Positions 7,991 to 17,451 of a stretch of 64,000 nt of DNA are shown here, one piece after another. Numbering within the stretch: position 1 is the stretch's first letter; every line of letters begins with the position of its first letter. The notes under the pieces were generated by a model, which saw only the letters and a program-made list of their open reading frames with translations, had not been told where the DNA came from and searched no databases. The translations under genes were made by a program, and so were the position numbers. The DNA is taken from assembly GCF_019655435.1 (NCBI RefSeq), contig NZ_BPFH01000005.1, positions 310,001 through 374,000 on the forward strand. The letters run 5' to 3'. This DNA comes from Jannaschia pagri (GTDB taxonomy: Bacteria > Pseudomonadota > Alphaproteobacteria > Rhodobacterales > Rhodobacteraceae).

Positions 7991-9001
7991 ATGCCAGACG
8001 CCTTGACCTCACTCCTCCGCGACCGCGATTGGCTGCTGGCCGATGGTGCGACGGGCACGATCTTGTTCAACATGGGGTTGATGTCCGGCGACGCGCCCGA
8101 ACTTTGGAACGAGAGTGAACCAGATAAGGTCCGCGCGCTCTACCAGGGGTCGGTGGATGCGGGATCCGACCTGTTCTTGACCAATACGTTCGGGGGCAAC
8201 GCCGCGCGACTAAAGCTGCATGACGCGGGCCACCGTGCCGGAGAGCTGTCGCGCATGGGCGCTGAGATTGGGCGCGAGATCGCAGACGCCTCGGGTCGGA
8301 AGATCGTGGTGGCCGGGTCCATGGGACCCACCGGTGAGATCATGGCGCCCATGGGGCCGTTGACCCACGAAGGCGCGGTCGAGATTTTCCATCAACAAGC
8401 CGAAGGCCTAAAGGCCGGTGGCGCGGATGTCCTCTGGGTTGAGACGATCTCCGCACCCGAAGAACTCAAGGCCGCCGCCGAAGCCGCCGCCTTGGCCCGC
8501 ATGCCATGGTGCGTGACCATGAGCTTTGACACCGCCGGGCGCACCATGATGGGCACCACCTCCGAGGCGATGTCTCGCCTGGTGGCCAAGTTGCCGACCC
8601 CGCCGCTCGCCTATGGCGCCAACTGTGGCGTCGGCTCGTCGGACCTTGTGCGCACCGTCATGGGATTTTCGGGCGACACACCCGTGATTGCCAAGGGCAA
8701 CGCGGGCATTCCAAAGTATCACGATGGCCATATCCATTACGATGGGACACCCGATTTGATGGCGGACTATGCCGTCTTGGCACGGGATGCGGGCGCCACG
8801 ATCATCGGCGGATGCTGTGGCACCACGCCAGAGCACCTTGCCAAGATGCGCGAAGCGCTTGAGACGACGCCAAGGGGCCCCAAACCGGACCTTGCCCTGG
8901 TTGCAGAGAAACTCGGCGGCTTTTCCTCCGAAAGCGACGGCACCGACGGACGGGGGCCAAGCCGCGACCGACCCCGCAGCCGGCGCCGCGCCCGCGCCTG
9001 A
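7991..9001 (+). CDS. bmtB: Homocysteine/betaine S-methyltransferase component of split methionine synthase
   Basis: The 336-residue protein is a zinc-dependent homocysteine methyltransferase domain. The GATGT nucleotide-like opening (LLADGATGTIL), DLFLTNTFGGN and the zinc cysteines Cys212 (YGANCGVG) and Cys275-Cys276 (IIGGCCGTTPEH) are all present. In roseobacters, which lack full-length MetH, this domain works with a separate corrinoid protein (the gene at 11105) and a pterin-binding protein to make methionine. It is often named betaine-homocysteine methyltransferase. The last 25 residues are a Ser/Arg-rich tail (RSRRRARA). The TGA stop overlaps the next ATG by one base, so it is translationally linked to the EEP gene. 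Confidence 0.9.
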   Translation: MPDALTSLLRDRDWLLADGATGTILFNMGLMSGDAPELWNESEPDKVRALYQGSVDAGSDLFLTNTFGGNAARLKLHDAGHRAGELSRMGAEIGREIADASGRKIVVAGSMGPTGEIMAPMGPLTHEGAVEIFHQQAEGLKAGGADVLWVETISAPEELKAAAEAAALARMPWCVTMSFDTAGRTMMGTTSEAMSRLVAKLPTPPLAYGANCGVGSSDLVRTVMGFSGDTPVIAKGNAGIPKYHDGHIHYDGTPDLMADYAVLARDAGATIIGGCCGTTPEHLAKMREALETTPRGPKPDLALVAEKLGGFSSESDGTDGRGPSRDRPRSRRRARA

Positions 9002-9870
9002 TGCTGCCGCTGCCCCGCTTGGGGGTGCTTTGTGGCATCGCGGTCGTGCTCTGCCCCTTTGCGGGCCGCTGGATCCCGGCCTTCGACAGCCTGGGCATTC
9101 TCTGGCCCTACAGCGCCCTGGCTCTGGCCGCGACGGCACTCATGTACCGCAGCCTCGGTCCTGTCCTGCGTGGCGCTGCTGCTGTCAGCGCGACCCTTGC
9201 CCTTGCACGCGTTCTGGTCTTCGCCCTGCCCGGCGTGTCCCCGCAGACTGCGGAACTGCGCTTGCTGCAGCACAATCTACTCTACAGCAACGATGGCCGA
9301 CTGCTGGCACAGGTCCTGGACGGGCACGACATCGCGACCTTGCAAGAGATCCAGTCAATTTGGACCCCACTGCGCAAACTGCCCGCGCCATGGGTCGGCC
9401 ACGATTGCCCCGATGCGCCGGGCATTGGGACGGCGGTTGCGACCCGCCTGCCCGTGGTGGCGCGCGGATGTTTTCAGACCGGCCAAGCCTGGATCCGCGT
9501 CCAGAGCCCGTTGGGAGAGGTCACTGTCCTGTCATTGCATCTGCCTTGGCCCTGGCCGGTGCGCGATGACCTTCAGCACCGGCAGGCCGCCGAATTGGCA
9601 CAGGCAATCGAATCCCTACCAAAGCCCGTCGTGATCGGCGGCGATTTCAACCAAATGCCCTGGTCCGCATCGGTGCAGACCTTGGCCCGGGCCGCAGGGG
9701 GACAGGTGACCGGCGGTTTGCGCGCCAGCTATGTCACGGGCGCAGGCCTGATCCGCTTGCCCATCGACCACGTGATCGCCCCGTCAGACTGGCGCGCGGA
9801 GACCCGCAAGGGACCAAAGCACCTGTCCGACCACAACACGATCACCGCACGGTTTGGGCCAAAGTCATGA
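9001..9870 (+). CDS. Membrane-anchored endonuclease/exonuclease/phosphatase family protein
   Basis: The 289-residue protein has two or three hydrophobic segments in its first 80 residues. An EEP-type catalytic domain follows: QHNLL near residue 90, TLQEI near 115, GDFNQMPW near 217, PIDHVI near 250 and a terminal HLSDHNTI. This is the metal-dependent phosphodiesterase fold used on nucleic acids, phosphoinositides or sphingolipids. The active site faces the periplasm if the N-terminal helices are membrane anchors. It starts within the bmtB stop codon. No substrate can be assigned. Confidence 0.82.
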   Translation: MLPLPRLGVLCGIAVVLCPFAGRWIPAFDSLGILWPYSALALAATALMYRSLGPVLRGAAAVSATLALARVLVFALPGVSPQTAELRLLQHNLLYSNDGRLLAQVLDGHDIATLQEIQSIWTPLRKLPAPWVGHDCPDAPGIGTAVATRLPVVARGCFQTGQAWIRVQSPLGEVTVLSLHLPWPWPVRDDLQHRQAAELAQAIESLPKPVVIGGDFNQMPWSASVQTLARAAGGQVTGGLRASYVTGAGLIRLPIDHVIAPSDWRAETRKGPKHLSDHNTITARFGPKS

Positions 9871-9926
9871 TCAGGCTCAGCATTGCAGGCCAAGGGACCC
9901 CCGCGCCACACCGTCACCGCAACGGC

Positions 9927-10976
9927 CTAGAACAGCGTCAGTTGATCGCCCGCCCTGGGCGGCACACGGAACAGATCGGTGCGCAGGGGCGGCAATTTCC
10001 AAGCCAACCCAAGGTCGTCGACAGCCCGACGGAACCTACGCTGCAACAGATCCGCATGGACGCCCCTGCCCCGCATCCGATGGCCGAAGCCCGCATCATA
10101 AAGCTTGCCTCCGTGGAACTCCCGCACCCGGTTCAACACCTTACGGGCGCGGTCCGGCACATGGGCGCGCAACCACTCCTCGAACAGCGGTGCGACCTCC
10201 AGCGGCAAGCGCAGCGGGATCATGCTGGCTGCCTGCGCACCTGCATCCCGCGCCGCCGCCAAGATCCGCTCGACCTCATGGTCCGTCAGACCGGGGATGG
10301 TGGGCGAAACCATGACACGCACGACGATCCCCGCCCGGGCCAAACGCTCGATCGCGGCCAGGCGGCGCGAGGGCACGGGCACCCGTGGCTCCAACTTGCG
10401 GGCCAACCCATCGTCCAGCGTCGTGACCGACAAGCCAACCCGGCACAGATCGGGCCCCATGTCGGACAGGATATCAATGTCCCGTTCCACCAACGTCCCC
10501 TTGGTCGTGATCGCAACGGGATGGCGGTGATCGCGCAGCACATCCAACAGCTGCCGCATGATGCGACGGTCCCGTTCCACCGGTTGGTAGGGATCGGTGT
10601 TTGTCCCAATGGCCAGCGTCCCAGGCCGATAGGACGGCGCCCGCAATTCCGCCGCCAGCGCCTGGGGTGCCGAGGGCCGGGCGATCAGCTTGGTTTCGAA
10701 ATCCAGCCCCGGCGACATCCCAAGGTAGGCATGGCTGGGCCGAGCGTAGCAGTAAATGCAGCCATGTTCGCACCCACGATAGGGGTTCACCGACCGATCG
10801 AACCCCAGGTCAGGCGAGGCATTGCGGCTAATGATACGCTCCACGCCTTCGTCGCGCACCTCGGTCCGCGGACGCTCCGCAAGCGCCACCTCCCGCACAT
10901 AGGGATCAAAGCGGCTGGCCCGATTGGACAGGGCCCCGCGGGTCGCAACAGGGGTCGGAGATACGGCCTCAAACAT
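9927..10976 (-). CDS. PA0069-family radical SAM protein
   Basis: The 349-residue protein has the radical SAM cluster motif CxxxCxxC at Cys69, Cys73 and Cys76 (GCEHGCIYCYAR). The surrounding RSVNPYRGCEHGC and IGTNTDPYQPVER segments are typical of the COG1533/PA0069 family related to SplB. The start at 10976 is the first ATG of the coherent protein; the open frame farther upstream overlaps the next gene's promoter. The gene is divergent from the corrinoid protein gene. Its reaction is unknown. Confidence 0.9.
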   Translation of the reverse strand: MFEAVSPTPVATRGALSNRASRFDPYVREVALAERPRTEVRDEGVERIISRNASPDLGFDRSVNPYRGCEHGCIYCYARPSHAYLGMSPGLDFETKLIARPSAPQALAAELRAPSYRPGTLAIGTNTDPYQPVERDRRIMRQLLDVLRDHRHPVAITTKGTLVERDIDILSDMGPDLCRVGLSVTTLDDGLARKLEPRVPVPSRRLAAIERLARAGIVVRVMVSPTIPGLTDHEVERILAAARDAGAQAASMIPLRLPLEVAPLFEEWLRAHVPDRARKVLNRVREFHGGKLYDAGFGHRMRGRGVHADLLQRRFRRAVDDLGLAWKLPPLRTDLFRVPPRAGDQLTLF

Positions 10977-11104
10977 GAGAACATAGATAGAACATTCGGG
11001 CAATTGTCGCAAGATGGTCGCCCCGCGCCGACCCGATGTCGCTTTCCGCGCTGCCGGATTGCCGCACCGGTCCCACACTTTTCGAAAGAACACAGGTGAG
11101 TGCC

Positions 11105-11812
11105 ATGTCCGACGACGCCGAAGACGACATCATCCTCTCGGAACTGCCCGATGACGAACTCGTCCAACAGATGTTCGACGACCTCTACGACGGTCTCAAG
11201 GAAGAGATCGAAGAGGGCGTCAACATCCTGCTGGAGCGGGGATGGGAGCCCTACCGCATCCTGACCGAGGCCCTTGTGGGTGGCATGACCATCGTTGGAA
11301 ACGACTTCCGCGACGGCATTTTGTTCGTGCCCGAGGTTTTGCTGGCCGCGAATGCGATGAAGGGCGGTATGGCGATCCTGAAACCCCTTCTGGCCGAGAC
11401 GGGCGCCCCGCGCGTGGGCAAGATGGTCATCGGCACGGTCAAGGGCGACATCCATGACATCGGGAAGAACCTCGTCTCCATGATGATGGAGGGGGCAGGC
11501 TTTGAGGTCGTGGACCTGGGCATCAACAACGCCGCAGACAGCTACTTGGACGCGCTGGCCGCCGAGGACGCGGATATCCTGGGCATGTCCGCGCTGCTCA
11601 CGACAACGATGCCCTACATGAAGGTGGTAATTGACGCCTTGGTCGAGAAAGGCATCCGCGACGACTATACCGTCCTAGTCGGAGGTGCGCCTTTGAACGA
11701 GGAGTTTGGCAAAGCAATCGGGGCAGACGCCTATTGCCGTGATGCCGCCGTTGCAGTGGAGACCGCCAAGGCTTTCATGGCCCGCAAGCACAACCAAATG
11801 GCCGCTGGTTGA
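11105..11812 (+). CDS. bmtC: Corrinoid (B12-binding) component of split methionine synthase
   Basis: The 235-residue protein has a helical cap domain at about residues 20-100 and a B12-binding Rossmann domain at about 105-230. The signature DxHxxG occurs at residues 115-120 (GDIHDIGKNL), giving His117 as the lower axial cobalt ligand. GMSALLTTTMPYM and VLVGGAPLN complete the corrinoid pocket. It would carry methyl groups between a donor methyltransferase and the homocysteine methyltransferase encoded 2.1 kb upstream. The N-terminus is very acidic. An AGGTGAG site precedes the ATG at 11105. Monomethylamine-type corrinoid proteins are similar, but the context favours methionine synthesis. Confidence 0.9.
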   Translation: MSDDAEDDIILSELPDDELVQQMFDDLYDGLKEEIEEGVNILLERGWEPYRILTEALVGGMTIVGNDFRDGILFVPEVLLAANAMKGGMAILKPLLAETGAPRVGKMVIGTVKGDIHDIGKNLVSMMMEGAGFEVVDLGINNAADSYLDALAAEDADILGMSALLTTTMPYMKVVIDALVEKGIRDDYTVLVGGAPLNEEFGKAIGADAYCRDAAVAVETAKAFMARKHNQMAAG

Positions 11813-12145
11813 GGGCCTTCGGGCATCCCTGGGTATCGCCGTTTGGTTTGACGTAGTCTGGCTGCTTCGCGGGCAATTCCTCTGGTCTGCCGGACGGTCA
11901 GCGGCGCGCGACGTTCGGCAAGAGTACCGAACGCACTCTTGTTGCGGCCTACCGTCAGAGCGGGGCTCGTACCGTCACGCGTAACTGATTAGGCCCGCGC
12001 CGCGTTCGATACGGGATCACGCGCCGGGCGACTGGCTGTCGGGTCGCCGAAGACCAATGTCGTTTACGGACTGCCCACGTGCCCTTCTACTGCTTAACGT
12101 GTGCGCAGACGGCTCCACATGCGCAGTACAAAGGACAAACCTACC
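11813..12145. other. Intergenic region without a recognisable gene
   Basis: These 333 bases hold no supported gene. A 7-bp dyad (CGTTCGG...CCGAACG, arms 11912-11918 and 11927-11933) is present but has no T-tract. The promoter of the GST gene should lie in the second half. Confidence 0.35.
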
Positions 12146-12757
12146 ATGCTGACGCTCCATCTCGCCCCTGGGACCATTGCACTGGCCAGCCATGCGGCGC
12201 TTGAAGAGGCGGGTGCGGACTATGCGCTCCACTGGATCGACTTCGCGACGGGCGAGCAAACGTCGCAGAGCTATCTGGCCATCAATCCAAAGGGTCGAGT
12301 ACCCGCCTTGGTGACGGACCATGGCACGCTGACCGAAACCATCGCAATCCTGGAATGGATCGCGGCGGGCCATCCCCAGGCGGCCCTGATGCCGGATGAT
12401 CCCTGGCGCGCCGCGCGGGCGCGGGAAGTGATGACCTTTCTCGCCTCAACGATGCACGTGGCCCATGCCCATAAGCTGCGCGGTCATCGGTGGTCAGACG
12501 ACCCGGCTGCCCACGAGAGCATGCGCGCGAAGGTCGCCGAGAACATGGCCACCTGCGCAGGTCTGCTCGAAAGTAATCTGGAGGGCGATTGGATTCTTGG
12601 GGACCGGTTTTCCGTGGCGGATTTGTATGTCTGGACCGTTGTGCGATGGCTCGACGGGGATGGTGTGCCGCTGGCAGGTTATCCACGGTTGAGCGCCCAT
12701 TCGGCGCGCGTTGCTGCCCGACCAGCGGTTGCCCGGGTTCTGCCCCACCATATGTGA
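12146..12757 (+). CDS. Glutathione S-transferase family protein
   Basis: The 203-residue protein has a thioredoxin-like N-terminal domain with the cis-Pro segment (INPKGRVPALV near residue 50) and TLTETIAILEW, which binds the glutathione gamma-glutamyl group. A helical C-terminal domain contains the capping-box region (GDRFSVADLYVW near residue 155). The N-terminal LAPGTIALASHAAL carries Ser instead of a Tyr or Cys as the likely activating residue. The ATG at 12146 matches the family start, although the ribosome site is weak. Substrate is unknown. Confidence 0.88.
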   Translation: MLTLHLAPGTIALASHAALEEAGADYALHWIDFATGEQTSQSYLAINPKGRVPALVTDHGTLTETIAILEWIAAGHPQAALMPDDPWRAARAREVMTFLASTMHVAHAHKLRGHRWSDDPAAHESMRAKVAENMATCAGLLESNLEGDWILGDRFSVADLYVWTVVRWLDGDGVPLAGYPRLSAHSARVAARPAVARVLPHHM

Positions 12758-12847
12758 CGGCGACCGGCGCTTCGGAATCACGGGGACGGAACAAAACGAC
12801 CAGCCCGCGCGATGGTCTGTGACACCCGTTTTCCAGTGGAGATCACA

Positions 12848-13387
12848 ATGCGCCGTTTCGCCCTCGCCCTCGCCCTCGCAATGACTGCCCCCTCCGCCCT
12901 GCTGGCCCAAGAAACGGGCACGACACCCAGTCCGACGAGCCTCGCCGGGGACATCGTCGCCGCGACCGGCGACCAACTGGGTTCCGTCTCGGTAACGGAA
13001 CTGGCCAACGGGGTCGTCCACCTGATCATCCAAGCGACCGACATCCCGCCCGGCCCCCATGGGATGCGGCTCCATGAGGTCGGGACCTGTGAAGGCGATT
13101 TCTCCTCAGCGGAGGGCCCCATCACAGGCAGCGGCGCCGACGACCTGGGCGCAGAAAATCTACACGCTGGTGATTTGCCGAACGCCTATGTGGAAGACGA
13201 CGGCGTCCTGTCCATGGAGGCCTTTGCCCTGCCCGACCTGACCATGGCGATGTTGACCGACGATGACGGCGCGGCGCTAATCATCCATGCGGACCGACGT
13301 GACTTCGGATTAACGTCCCCAGATGACGCGGGTGCGCGCCTGGCCTGCGCGGTGTTGGATGCGATCCCAGCCGCCGAAGAAAACTAA
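12848..13387 (+). CDS. SodC-like exported protein lacking canonical metal ligands
   Basis: The 179-residue product has a Sec signal peptide (cleavage near LLA-QE, residue 20) and a Cu/Zn superoxide dismutase-like domain. Family landmarks include PPGPHGMRLHEVGTC (normally HGFHIHE), LHAGDLPNAYV near 105, ALIIHAD near 145, and a likely disulfide pair Cys81/Cys167. The first copper histidine is Arg74, the bridging-His segment (normally GGHxxP) reads GPITG, and the next zinc His is absent. His76, His106, Asp109 and His147 remain. Dismutase activity is therefore doubtful. The ATG at 12848 is set by the signal peptide. Confidence 0.78.
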   Translation: MRRFALALALAMTAPSALLAQETGTTPSPTSLAGDIVAATGDQLGSVSVTELANGVVHLIIQATDIPPGPHGMRLHEVGTCEGDFSSAEGPITGSGADDLGAENLHAGDLPNAYVEDDGVLSMEAFALPDLTMAMLTDDDGAALIIHADRRDFGLTSPDDAGARLACAVLDAIPAAEEN

Positions 13388-13461
13388 TCACCCGCGGCGG
13401 GAACGATTGGCACGGGGGCCTTCGCTGCCCATATAATGAAGGAGCAAACCGGAGCCCGACC

Positions 13462-13674
13462 ATGCCCTTAGATCGTTTTGTCCTGATTATCGTTGCCGTG
13501 ATAGCGGCGGCTGGGGCCACGATTTGGTTGGCCGCTTTGGTGTCGGCCAGTTTCGCCGTGCCCTTTGCCTGGATCGCACTGGCGCCCGCCGCCCTGGCGG
13601 CGTGGATCGGTTGGCGCGTGATTGCGGATCGTGTCCGCAGCCAAGAAGACGACCACTACGACCGGATGGAGTGA
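13462..13674 (+). CDS. Small two-helix membrane protein, unknown
   Basis: The 70-residue protein consists of two hydrophobic helices (about residues 6-28 and 32-52) and a charged tail ending SQEDDHYDRME. GGAG and a second GGAG lie ahead of the ATG at 13462. The stop is 3 bp before the GTG of the YbjQ gene, whose ribosome site lies within its last codons. The three genes to 14654 appear to be one operon. I do not recognise the family. Confidence 0.68.
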   Translation: MPLDRFVLIIVAVIAAAGATIWLAALVSASFAVPFAWIALAPAALAAWIGWRVIADRVRSQEDDHYDRME

Positions 13675-13677
13675 CCC

Positions 13678-14001
13678 GTGGCGGACATGCTCATAACCAC
13701 CACCGAGACCGTGCCCGGTCGACACATCACTCAGACGCTGGGCCTGGTCAAAGGATCAACGGTGCGGTCGAAGCACATCGGCTCAGACATCGTTGCGGGC
13801 CTGCGCAATATCGTGGGCGGCGAAGTGAAGGAATACGCCTCCCTCCTGACCGGCGCGCGGGAGCAGGCAATCGACCGGATGGTGGCAGAGGCTCACCTGT
13901 TGGGCGCCAACGCCATTGTCGCCATGCGGCTAGAGACTTCGACAATCACACAAGCCGCCTCTGAGGTGGTGGCCTATGGCACGGCCGTGCGTCTGGAATG
14001 A
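13678..14001 (+). CDS. YbjQ family protein (UPF0145)
   Basis: The 107-residue protein matches the YbjQ family: TTTETVPGRHITQTLGLVKG at the N-terminus, RNIVGGEVKEYASLL in the middle, then EAHLLGANAIVAMRLE and VVAYGTAV at the end. The fold forms oligomers and its role is unknown. GGAG sits six bases before the GTG at 13678 but 15 before the ATG at 13687, so the GTG start is preferred. The stop overlaps the next ATG by 4 bp. Confidence 0.88.
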   Translation: MADMLITTTETVPGRHITQTLGLVKGSTVRSKHIGSDIVAGLRNIVGGEVKEYASLLTGAREQAIDRMVAEAHLLGANAIVAMRLETSTITQAASEVVAYGTAVRLE

Positions 14002-14654
14002 GGCGCGGTCGCAGGCCCTCGCTGACACCGCAAACCTTTGATGATCACCTGACGGTCGAGGGGATGGCGCCCCGCGGTCGCGGGCGTGTGCTGGTCCTGG
14101 CGTGCGGCGCCCTCGCGCGGGAAATCATGGCTATCCAAGCCTTGAACGGCCTAGACCACATTGACTTGCACTGCCTGCCCGCGATTCTGCACAACCACCC
14201 CGACCGCATCGTGCCAGCCTTGCAGGCTGCCGTCGCGGACAGGGCCAGTGGCTATGACCGTCTCTTTGTGGCCTACGCCGATTGCGGCAGCGGCGGTGCC
14301 ATCGCAGACTTTTGCGCCACCCACGGGGCGGAGATGATCGCGGGCGCCCATTGCTATGCGTTCTTTGACGGGCTGGAACGCTTTGCGGCCCGGGACGAGA
14401 TAGACGCCTTCTACTTGACAGATTTTCTCGCCAGACAGTTCGATGCCTTCGTAACCCGTCCGCTGGGTTTGGACCGATACCCAGAGTTGCGAGACACATA
14501 TTTCGGGAACTACCGTCGGCTCGTCTATCTGGCGCAAACCGACGATAGTGCTTTGACATCAAAGGCAGAACAGGCCGCCCAAGCCCTGGGGCTGACCTTT
14601 GAACGACGGTTTACGGGCTACGGCGACCTGACGCCAAGTCTGATGAAAGCGTAA
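13998..14654 (+). CDS. DUF1638 domain protein
   Basis: The 218-residue soluble protein matches DUF1638: VLVLACGALAREIMAI near residue 32, LPAILHNHPDRIVPAL near 60, LFVAYADCGSGGAI near 88, and HCYAFFDGLERF near 115. Conserved Cys, His and Asp residues suggest a metal site. DUF1638 genes often accompany corrinoid methyltransferase genes, and here the split methionine synthase genes are 2-6 kb upstream on the same strand. The function is not established. Translation is coupled to ybjQ by ATGA. Confidence 0.85.
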   Translation: MRRGRRPSLTPQTFDDHLTVEGMAPRGRGRVLVLACGALAREIMAIQALNGLDHIDLHCLPAILHNHPDRIVPALQAAVADRASGYDRLFVAYADCGSGGAIADFCATHGAEMIAGAHCYAFFDGLERFAARDEIDAFYLTDFLARQFDAFVTRPLGLDRYPELRDTYFGNYRRLVYLAQTDDSALTSKAEQAAQALGLTFERRFTGYGDLTPSLMKA

Positions 14655-14734
14655 CGAAGCCATGCACCAACCTGTCAAGTTGATTTGACATTTCGGGCGA
14701 CTTCGCCATCCTTCTTGCAAGCTGGAGGCGTGTT

Positions 14735-15079
14735 ATGCGGATCGGAATTGGCATCGTTGCCGTTATGATCGCCCTCGCCCATGTGCCGACGGCGCAGGCC
14801 CTGGATGGCGCGGCCCCCCTCACTTTGGCGGACGCACCGGACGCGGTCGGAGACATGGTCCTCACTGCGGACGCCGTGAAACTGGGCCAGCTTGTCGGCA
14901 TCCGGGAACAGGCCGATGGGTCTTTCCTCTGCATCGTTCAATTGGACCGCGACCTGCGCGTTGCGACCTCTGCCCTGCTGGTGGCGGGGCTGCTCCGGGC
15001 GTCGGATGGCTCACTTCGGGTGCCCGAAGATGCGGCCAGCCTGGCGTCGACCATGAAGTTGCCCTTTGCCGAACCGTAG
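14735..15079 (+). CDS. Small exported protein, possibly PRC-barrel-like
   Basis: The 114-residue product has a signal peptide (cleavage near AQA-LD, residue 22). The mature part contains MVLTADAVKLGQLVGIREQ, which loosely recalls a PRC-barrel strand pattern, and then a C-terminal region of alternating Leu/Ala/Ser. GGAGG lies eight bases before the ATG at 14735. A TTGACA hexamer at 14685-14690 could be a -35 element, though the -10 is weak. No function can be assigned. Confidence 0.65.
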   Translation: MRIGIGIVAVMIALAHVPTAQALDGAAPLTLADAPDAVGDMVLTADAVKLGQLVGIREQADGSFLCIVQLDRDLRVATSALLVAGLLRASDGSLRVPEDAASLASTMKLPFAEP

Positions 15080-15145
15080 GCGGCGCTAGACCCCCGGCAG
15101 GACCTGACTTAAGAGAGGCCCGGAAACCGACGTCCGAGGCCCCAT

Positions 15146-17305
15146 ATGTCCGACCCCGCCATCACCCCTGACCTGATCGCGGCCCATGGCCTGTCCGAGG
15201 ATGAATACGCCCGCATCTTGGAGATCATGGGGCGGGAGCCGAGCTTTACCGAACTCGGCATCTTTTCGGCCATGTGGAACGAGCATTGCTCCTACAAGTC
15301 GTCCAAGAAGTGGCTGCGCGGTTTGCCAACCGAAGGGCCCCAGGTGATCTGTGGACCAGGTGAAAACGCGGGCGTCGTGGACATCGGCGATGGCCTCGCC
15401 TGCGTTTTCAAGATGGAGAGCCACAACCACCCCAGCTACATTGAGCCCTACCAAGGCGCGGCGACCGGCGTGGGCGGCATCCTGCGGGACGTGTTCACCA
15501 TGGGTGCCCGGCCCGTAGCCGCGATGAACGCCCTGTCCTTCGGCGAGCCGGAGCATCCCAAAACCAAGCAATTGGTCCATGGCGTGGTCGAGGGTGTTGG
15601 CGGCTATGGCAATTGCTTTGGCGTGCCGACGGTCGGGGGCGAGGTCCGGTTCGACCGCAGCTATAACGGCAACTGCCTGGTGAATGCCTTCGCCGCCGGG
15701 ATCGCGGACGCGGACAAGATCTTCTACTCAGCCGCCTCGGGCGTCGGCCGTCCTGTCGTGTACTTGGGTGCCAAGACCGGGCGCGACGGTGTGGGCGGCG
15801 CGACAATGGCCTCGGCTGAGTTCGACGACACCATCGAAGAAAAACGCCCCACGGTCCAAGTGGGCGACCCGTTCACCGAAAAGCGCCTGATGGAAGCCAC
15901 GCTCGAACTGATGGAGACCGGCGCCGTTGTCTCCATCCAAGACATGGGCGCGGCGGGCCTGACCTGTTCGGCGGTGGAAATGGGCGACAAGGGCGGCCTG
16001 GGCATTCGCCTGGACCTGGACCGCGTGCCCGTGCGCGAAACGGCCATGACCGCCTATGAGATGATGCTGTCGGAGAGTCAGGAGCGCATGCTCATGGTTC
16101 TCGACCCCGCCAAGGAAGACGCCGCCCGGGCGGTGTTCGAGAAGTGGGATCTGGATTTCGCCGTGGTGGGCGAGACCATCGCTGAGGACCGGTTTTTGAT
16201 CGTGCATGGCGGCGAGGTGAAAGCCGACCTGCCCCTGTCGACCCTTGCGTCCTCCGCCCCGGAATACGACCGACCCTGGGTCCCCACGCCCGCTGCCACG
16301 CCGCTGGAAGACGTGCCCGAGGTCGACGCCATCGAAGGGTTGCGCGCCCTGCTGGGCAGCGTGAACTACTGCGCCCGCGACTGGGTCATCGAGCAATACG
16401 ACACGCAGGTCATGGGCGACACCGTCGTGTTGCCCGGCCTCGACGCTGGGTTGATCCGGGTCCACGGCACCGACAAGGCGCTGGCCTTCACCTCGGACGT
16501 GACGCCCCGCTATGTGGCCGCAAACCCCGTCGAAGGTGGCAAGCAAGCCGTCGCCGAGGCCTTTCGCAACCTAATCGCCAAGGGCGCCAAACCCCTGGCC
16601 ACGACCGACAACCTGAACTTTGGAAACCCCGAAAAGCCAGAGATCATGGGCCAGTTCGTTCAAGCCCTGGACGGGATCGGCCAGGCCTGCCTGGCGCTGG
16701 ATATGCCAATCGTGTCCGGCAACGTCTCGCTCTACAACGAGACAGACGGCGCTGGCATCCTGCCCACCCCCACGATTGGCGCCATCGGGTTAATCGACCA
16801 ACTGGACGACCGCATCTGCGGCGTCATCCAGCCAGGCATGATCGCGTTGGAGCTGGGCGGCGTCGGCAGCCACCTTGGTCAATCGGCCCTGTTGGCCGAA
16901 CACCTGGGACGCGCCGAAGGGGATGCCCCGCCTGTGGATCTGGACGCCGAGCGGGCGAACGGGGATTTCATCCTAGCCAACGCAGGCTGGATCACGGCCT
17001 GTTCTGACATCTCGGACGGTGGCTTGGCCCTGACCGCGTTCACCCTGGGTGAGGCCCACGGCCTGGGCGTGACCCTTGATGTGGACGGGACGGAGGCGCT
17101 GTTTGGGGAAGACCAGGGGCGCTATGTCTTGGCCTGTACCTTCGACGCCGCAGAGGCGCTCATGGTGGCCGCGGGCCAGGCTGGCATCTCGCTGACGATG
17201 GTCGGGCAGTTCGGCGGTGACACGGTACGGTTGGGCGCGGCGTCAACCTCCCTCGCGGATCTGTCGGAGGTCTATCGCGGCACGTTCCAAGATGTCTTTG
17301 CCTAA
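15146..17305 (+). CDS. purL: Phosphoribosylformylglycinamidine synthase subunit PurL (small type)
   Basis: The 719-residue synthetase subunit converts FGAR, ATP and ammonia from PurQ to FGAM. It shows [20 protein letters not shown] near residue 30, [25 protein letters not shown] near 90, [13 protein letters not shown] near 160, and a second half-repeat with [10 protein letters not shown] and [12 protein letters not shown]. The length is normal for the small PurL that needs PurS and PurQ, both encoded in this window. Only a weak ribosome site precedes the ATG at 15146. bolA and grxD follow on the same strand. Confidence 0.97.
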   Translation: MSDPAITPDLIAAHGLSEDEYARILEIMGREPSFTELGIFSAMWNEHCSYKSSKKWLRGLPTEGPQVICGPGENAGVVDIGDGLACVFKMESHNHPSYIEPYQGAATGVGGILRDVFTMGARPVAAMNALSFGEPEHPKTKQLVHGVVEGVGGYGNCFGVPTVGGEVRFDRSYNGNCLVNAFAAGIADADKIFYSAASGVGRPVVYLGAKTGRDGVGGATMASAEFDDTIEEKRPTVQVGDPFTEKRLMEATLELMETGAVVSIQDMGAAGLTCSAVEMGDKGGLGIRLDLDRVPVRETAMTAYEMMLSESQERMLMVLDPAKEDAARAVFEKWDLDFAVVGETIAEDRFLIVHGGEVKADLPLSTLASSAPEYDRPWVPTPAATPLEDVPEVDAIEGLRALLGSVNYCARDWVIEQYDTQVMGDTVVLPGLDAGLIRVHGTDKALAFTSDVTPRYVAANPVEGGKQAVAEAFRNLIAKGAKPLATTDNLNFGNPEKPEIMGQFVQALDGIGQACLALDMPIVSGNVSLYNETDGAGILPTPTIGAIGLIDQLDDRICGVIQPGMIALELGGVGSHLGQSALLAEHLGRAEGDAPPVDLDAERANGDFILANAGWITACSDISDGGLALTAFTLGEAHGLGVTLDVDGTEALFGEDQGRYVLACTFDAAEALMVAAGQAGISLTMVGQFGGDTVRLGAASTSLADLSEVYRGTFQDVFA

Positions 17306-17451
17306 GGCCAGTCCTGCGGCCTGACCGACCGGTCATCGACCGAGGAACCGCGCCCGTCCGGCGTCAAACACCGGCGGTGCGGCCCAAGCACGCCTTGCCC
17401 TCGGAGAAGGCACTGCCTAGCTTACCCCGCAAGGACGACAGGAGACAGCGA

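Noticed and set aside
9867-11099. Open frame of 410 codons antisense to the PA0069 radical SAM gene
   Set aside because: Basic, Gln/His/Arg-rich translation typical of a GC-rich antisense frame.
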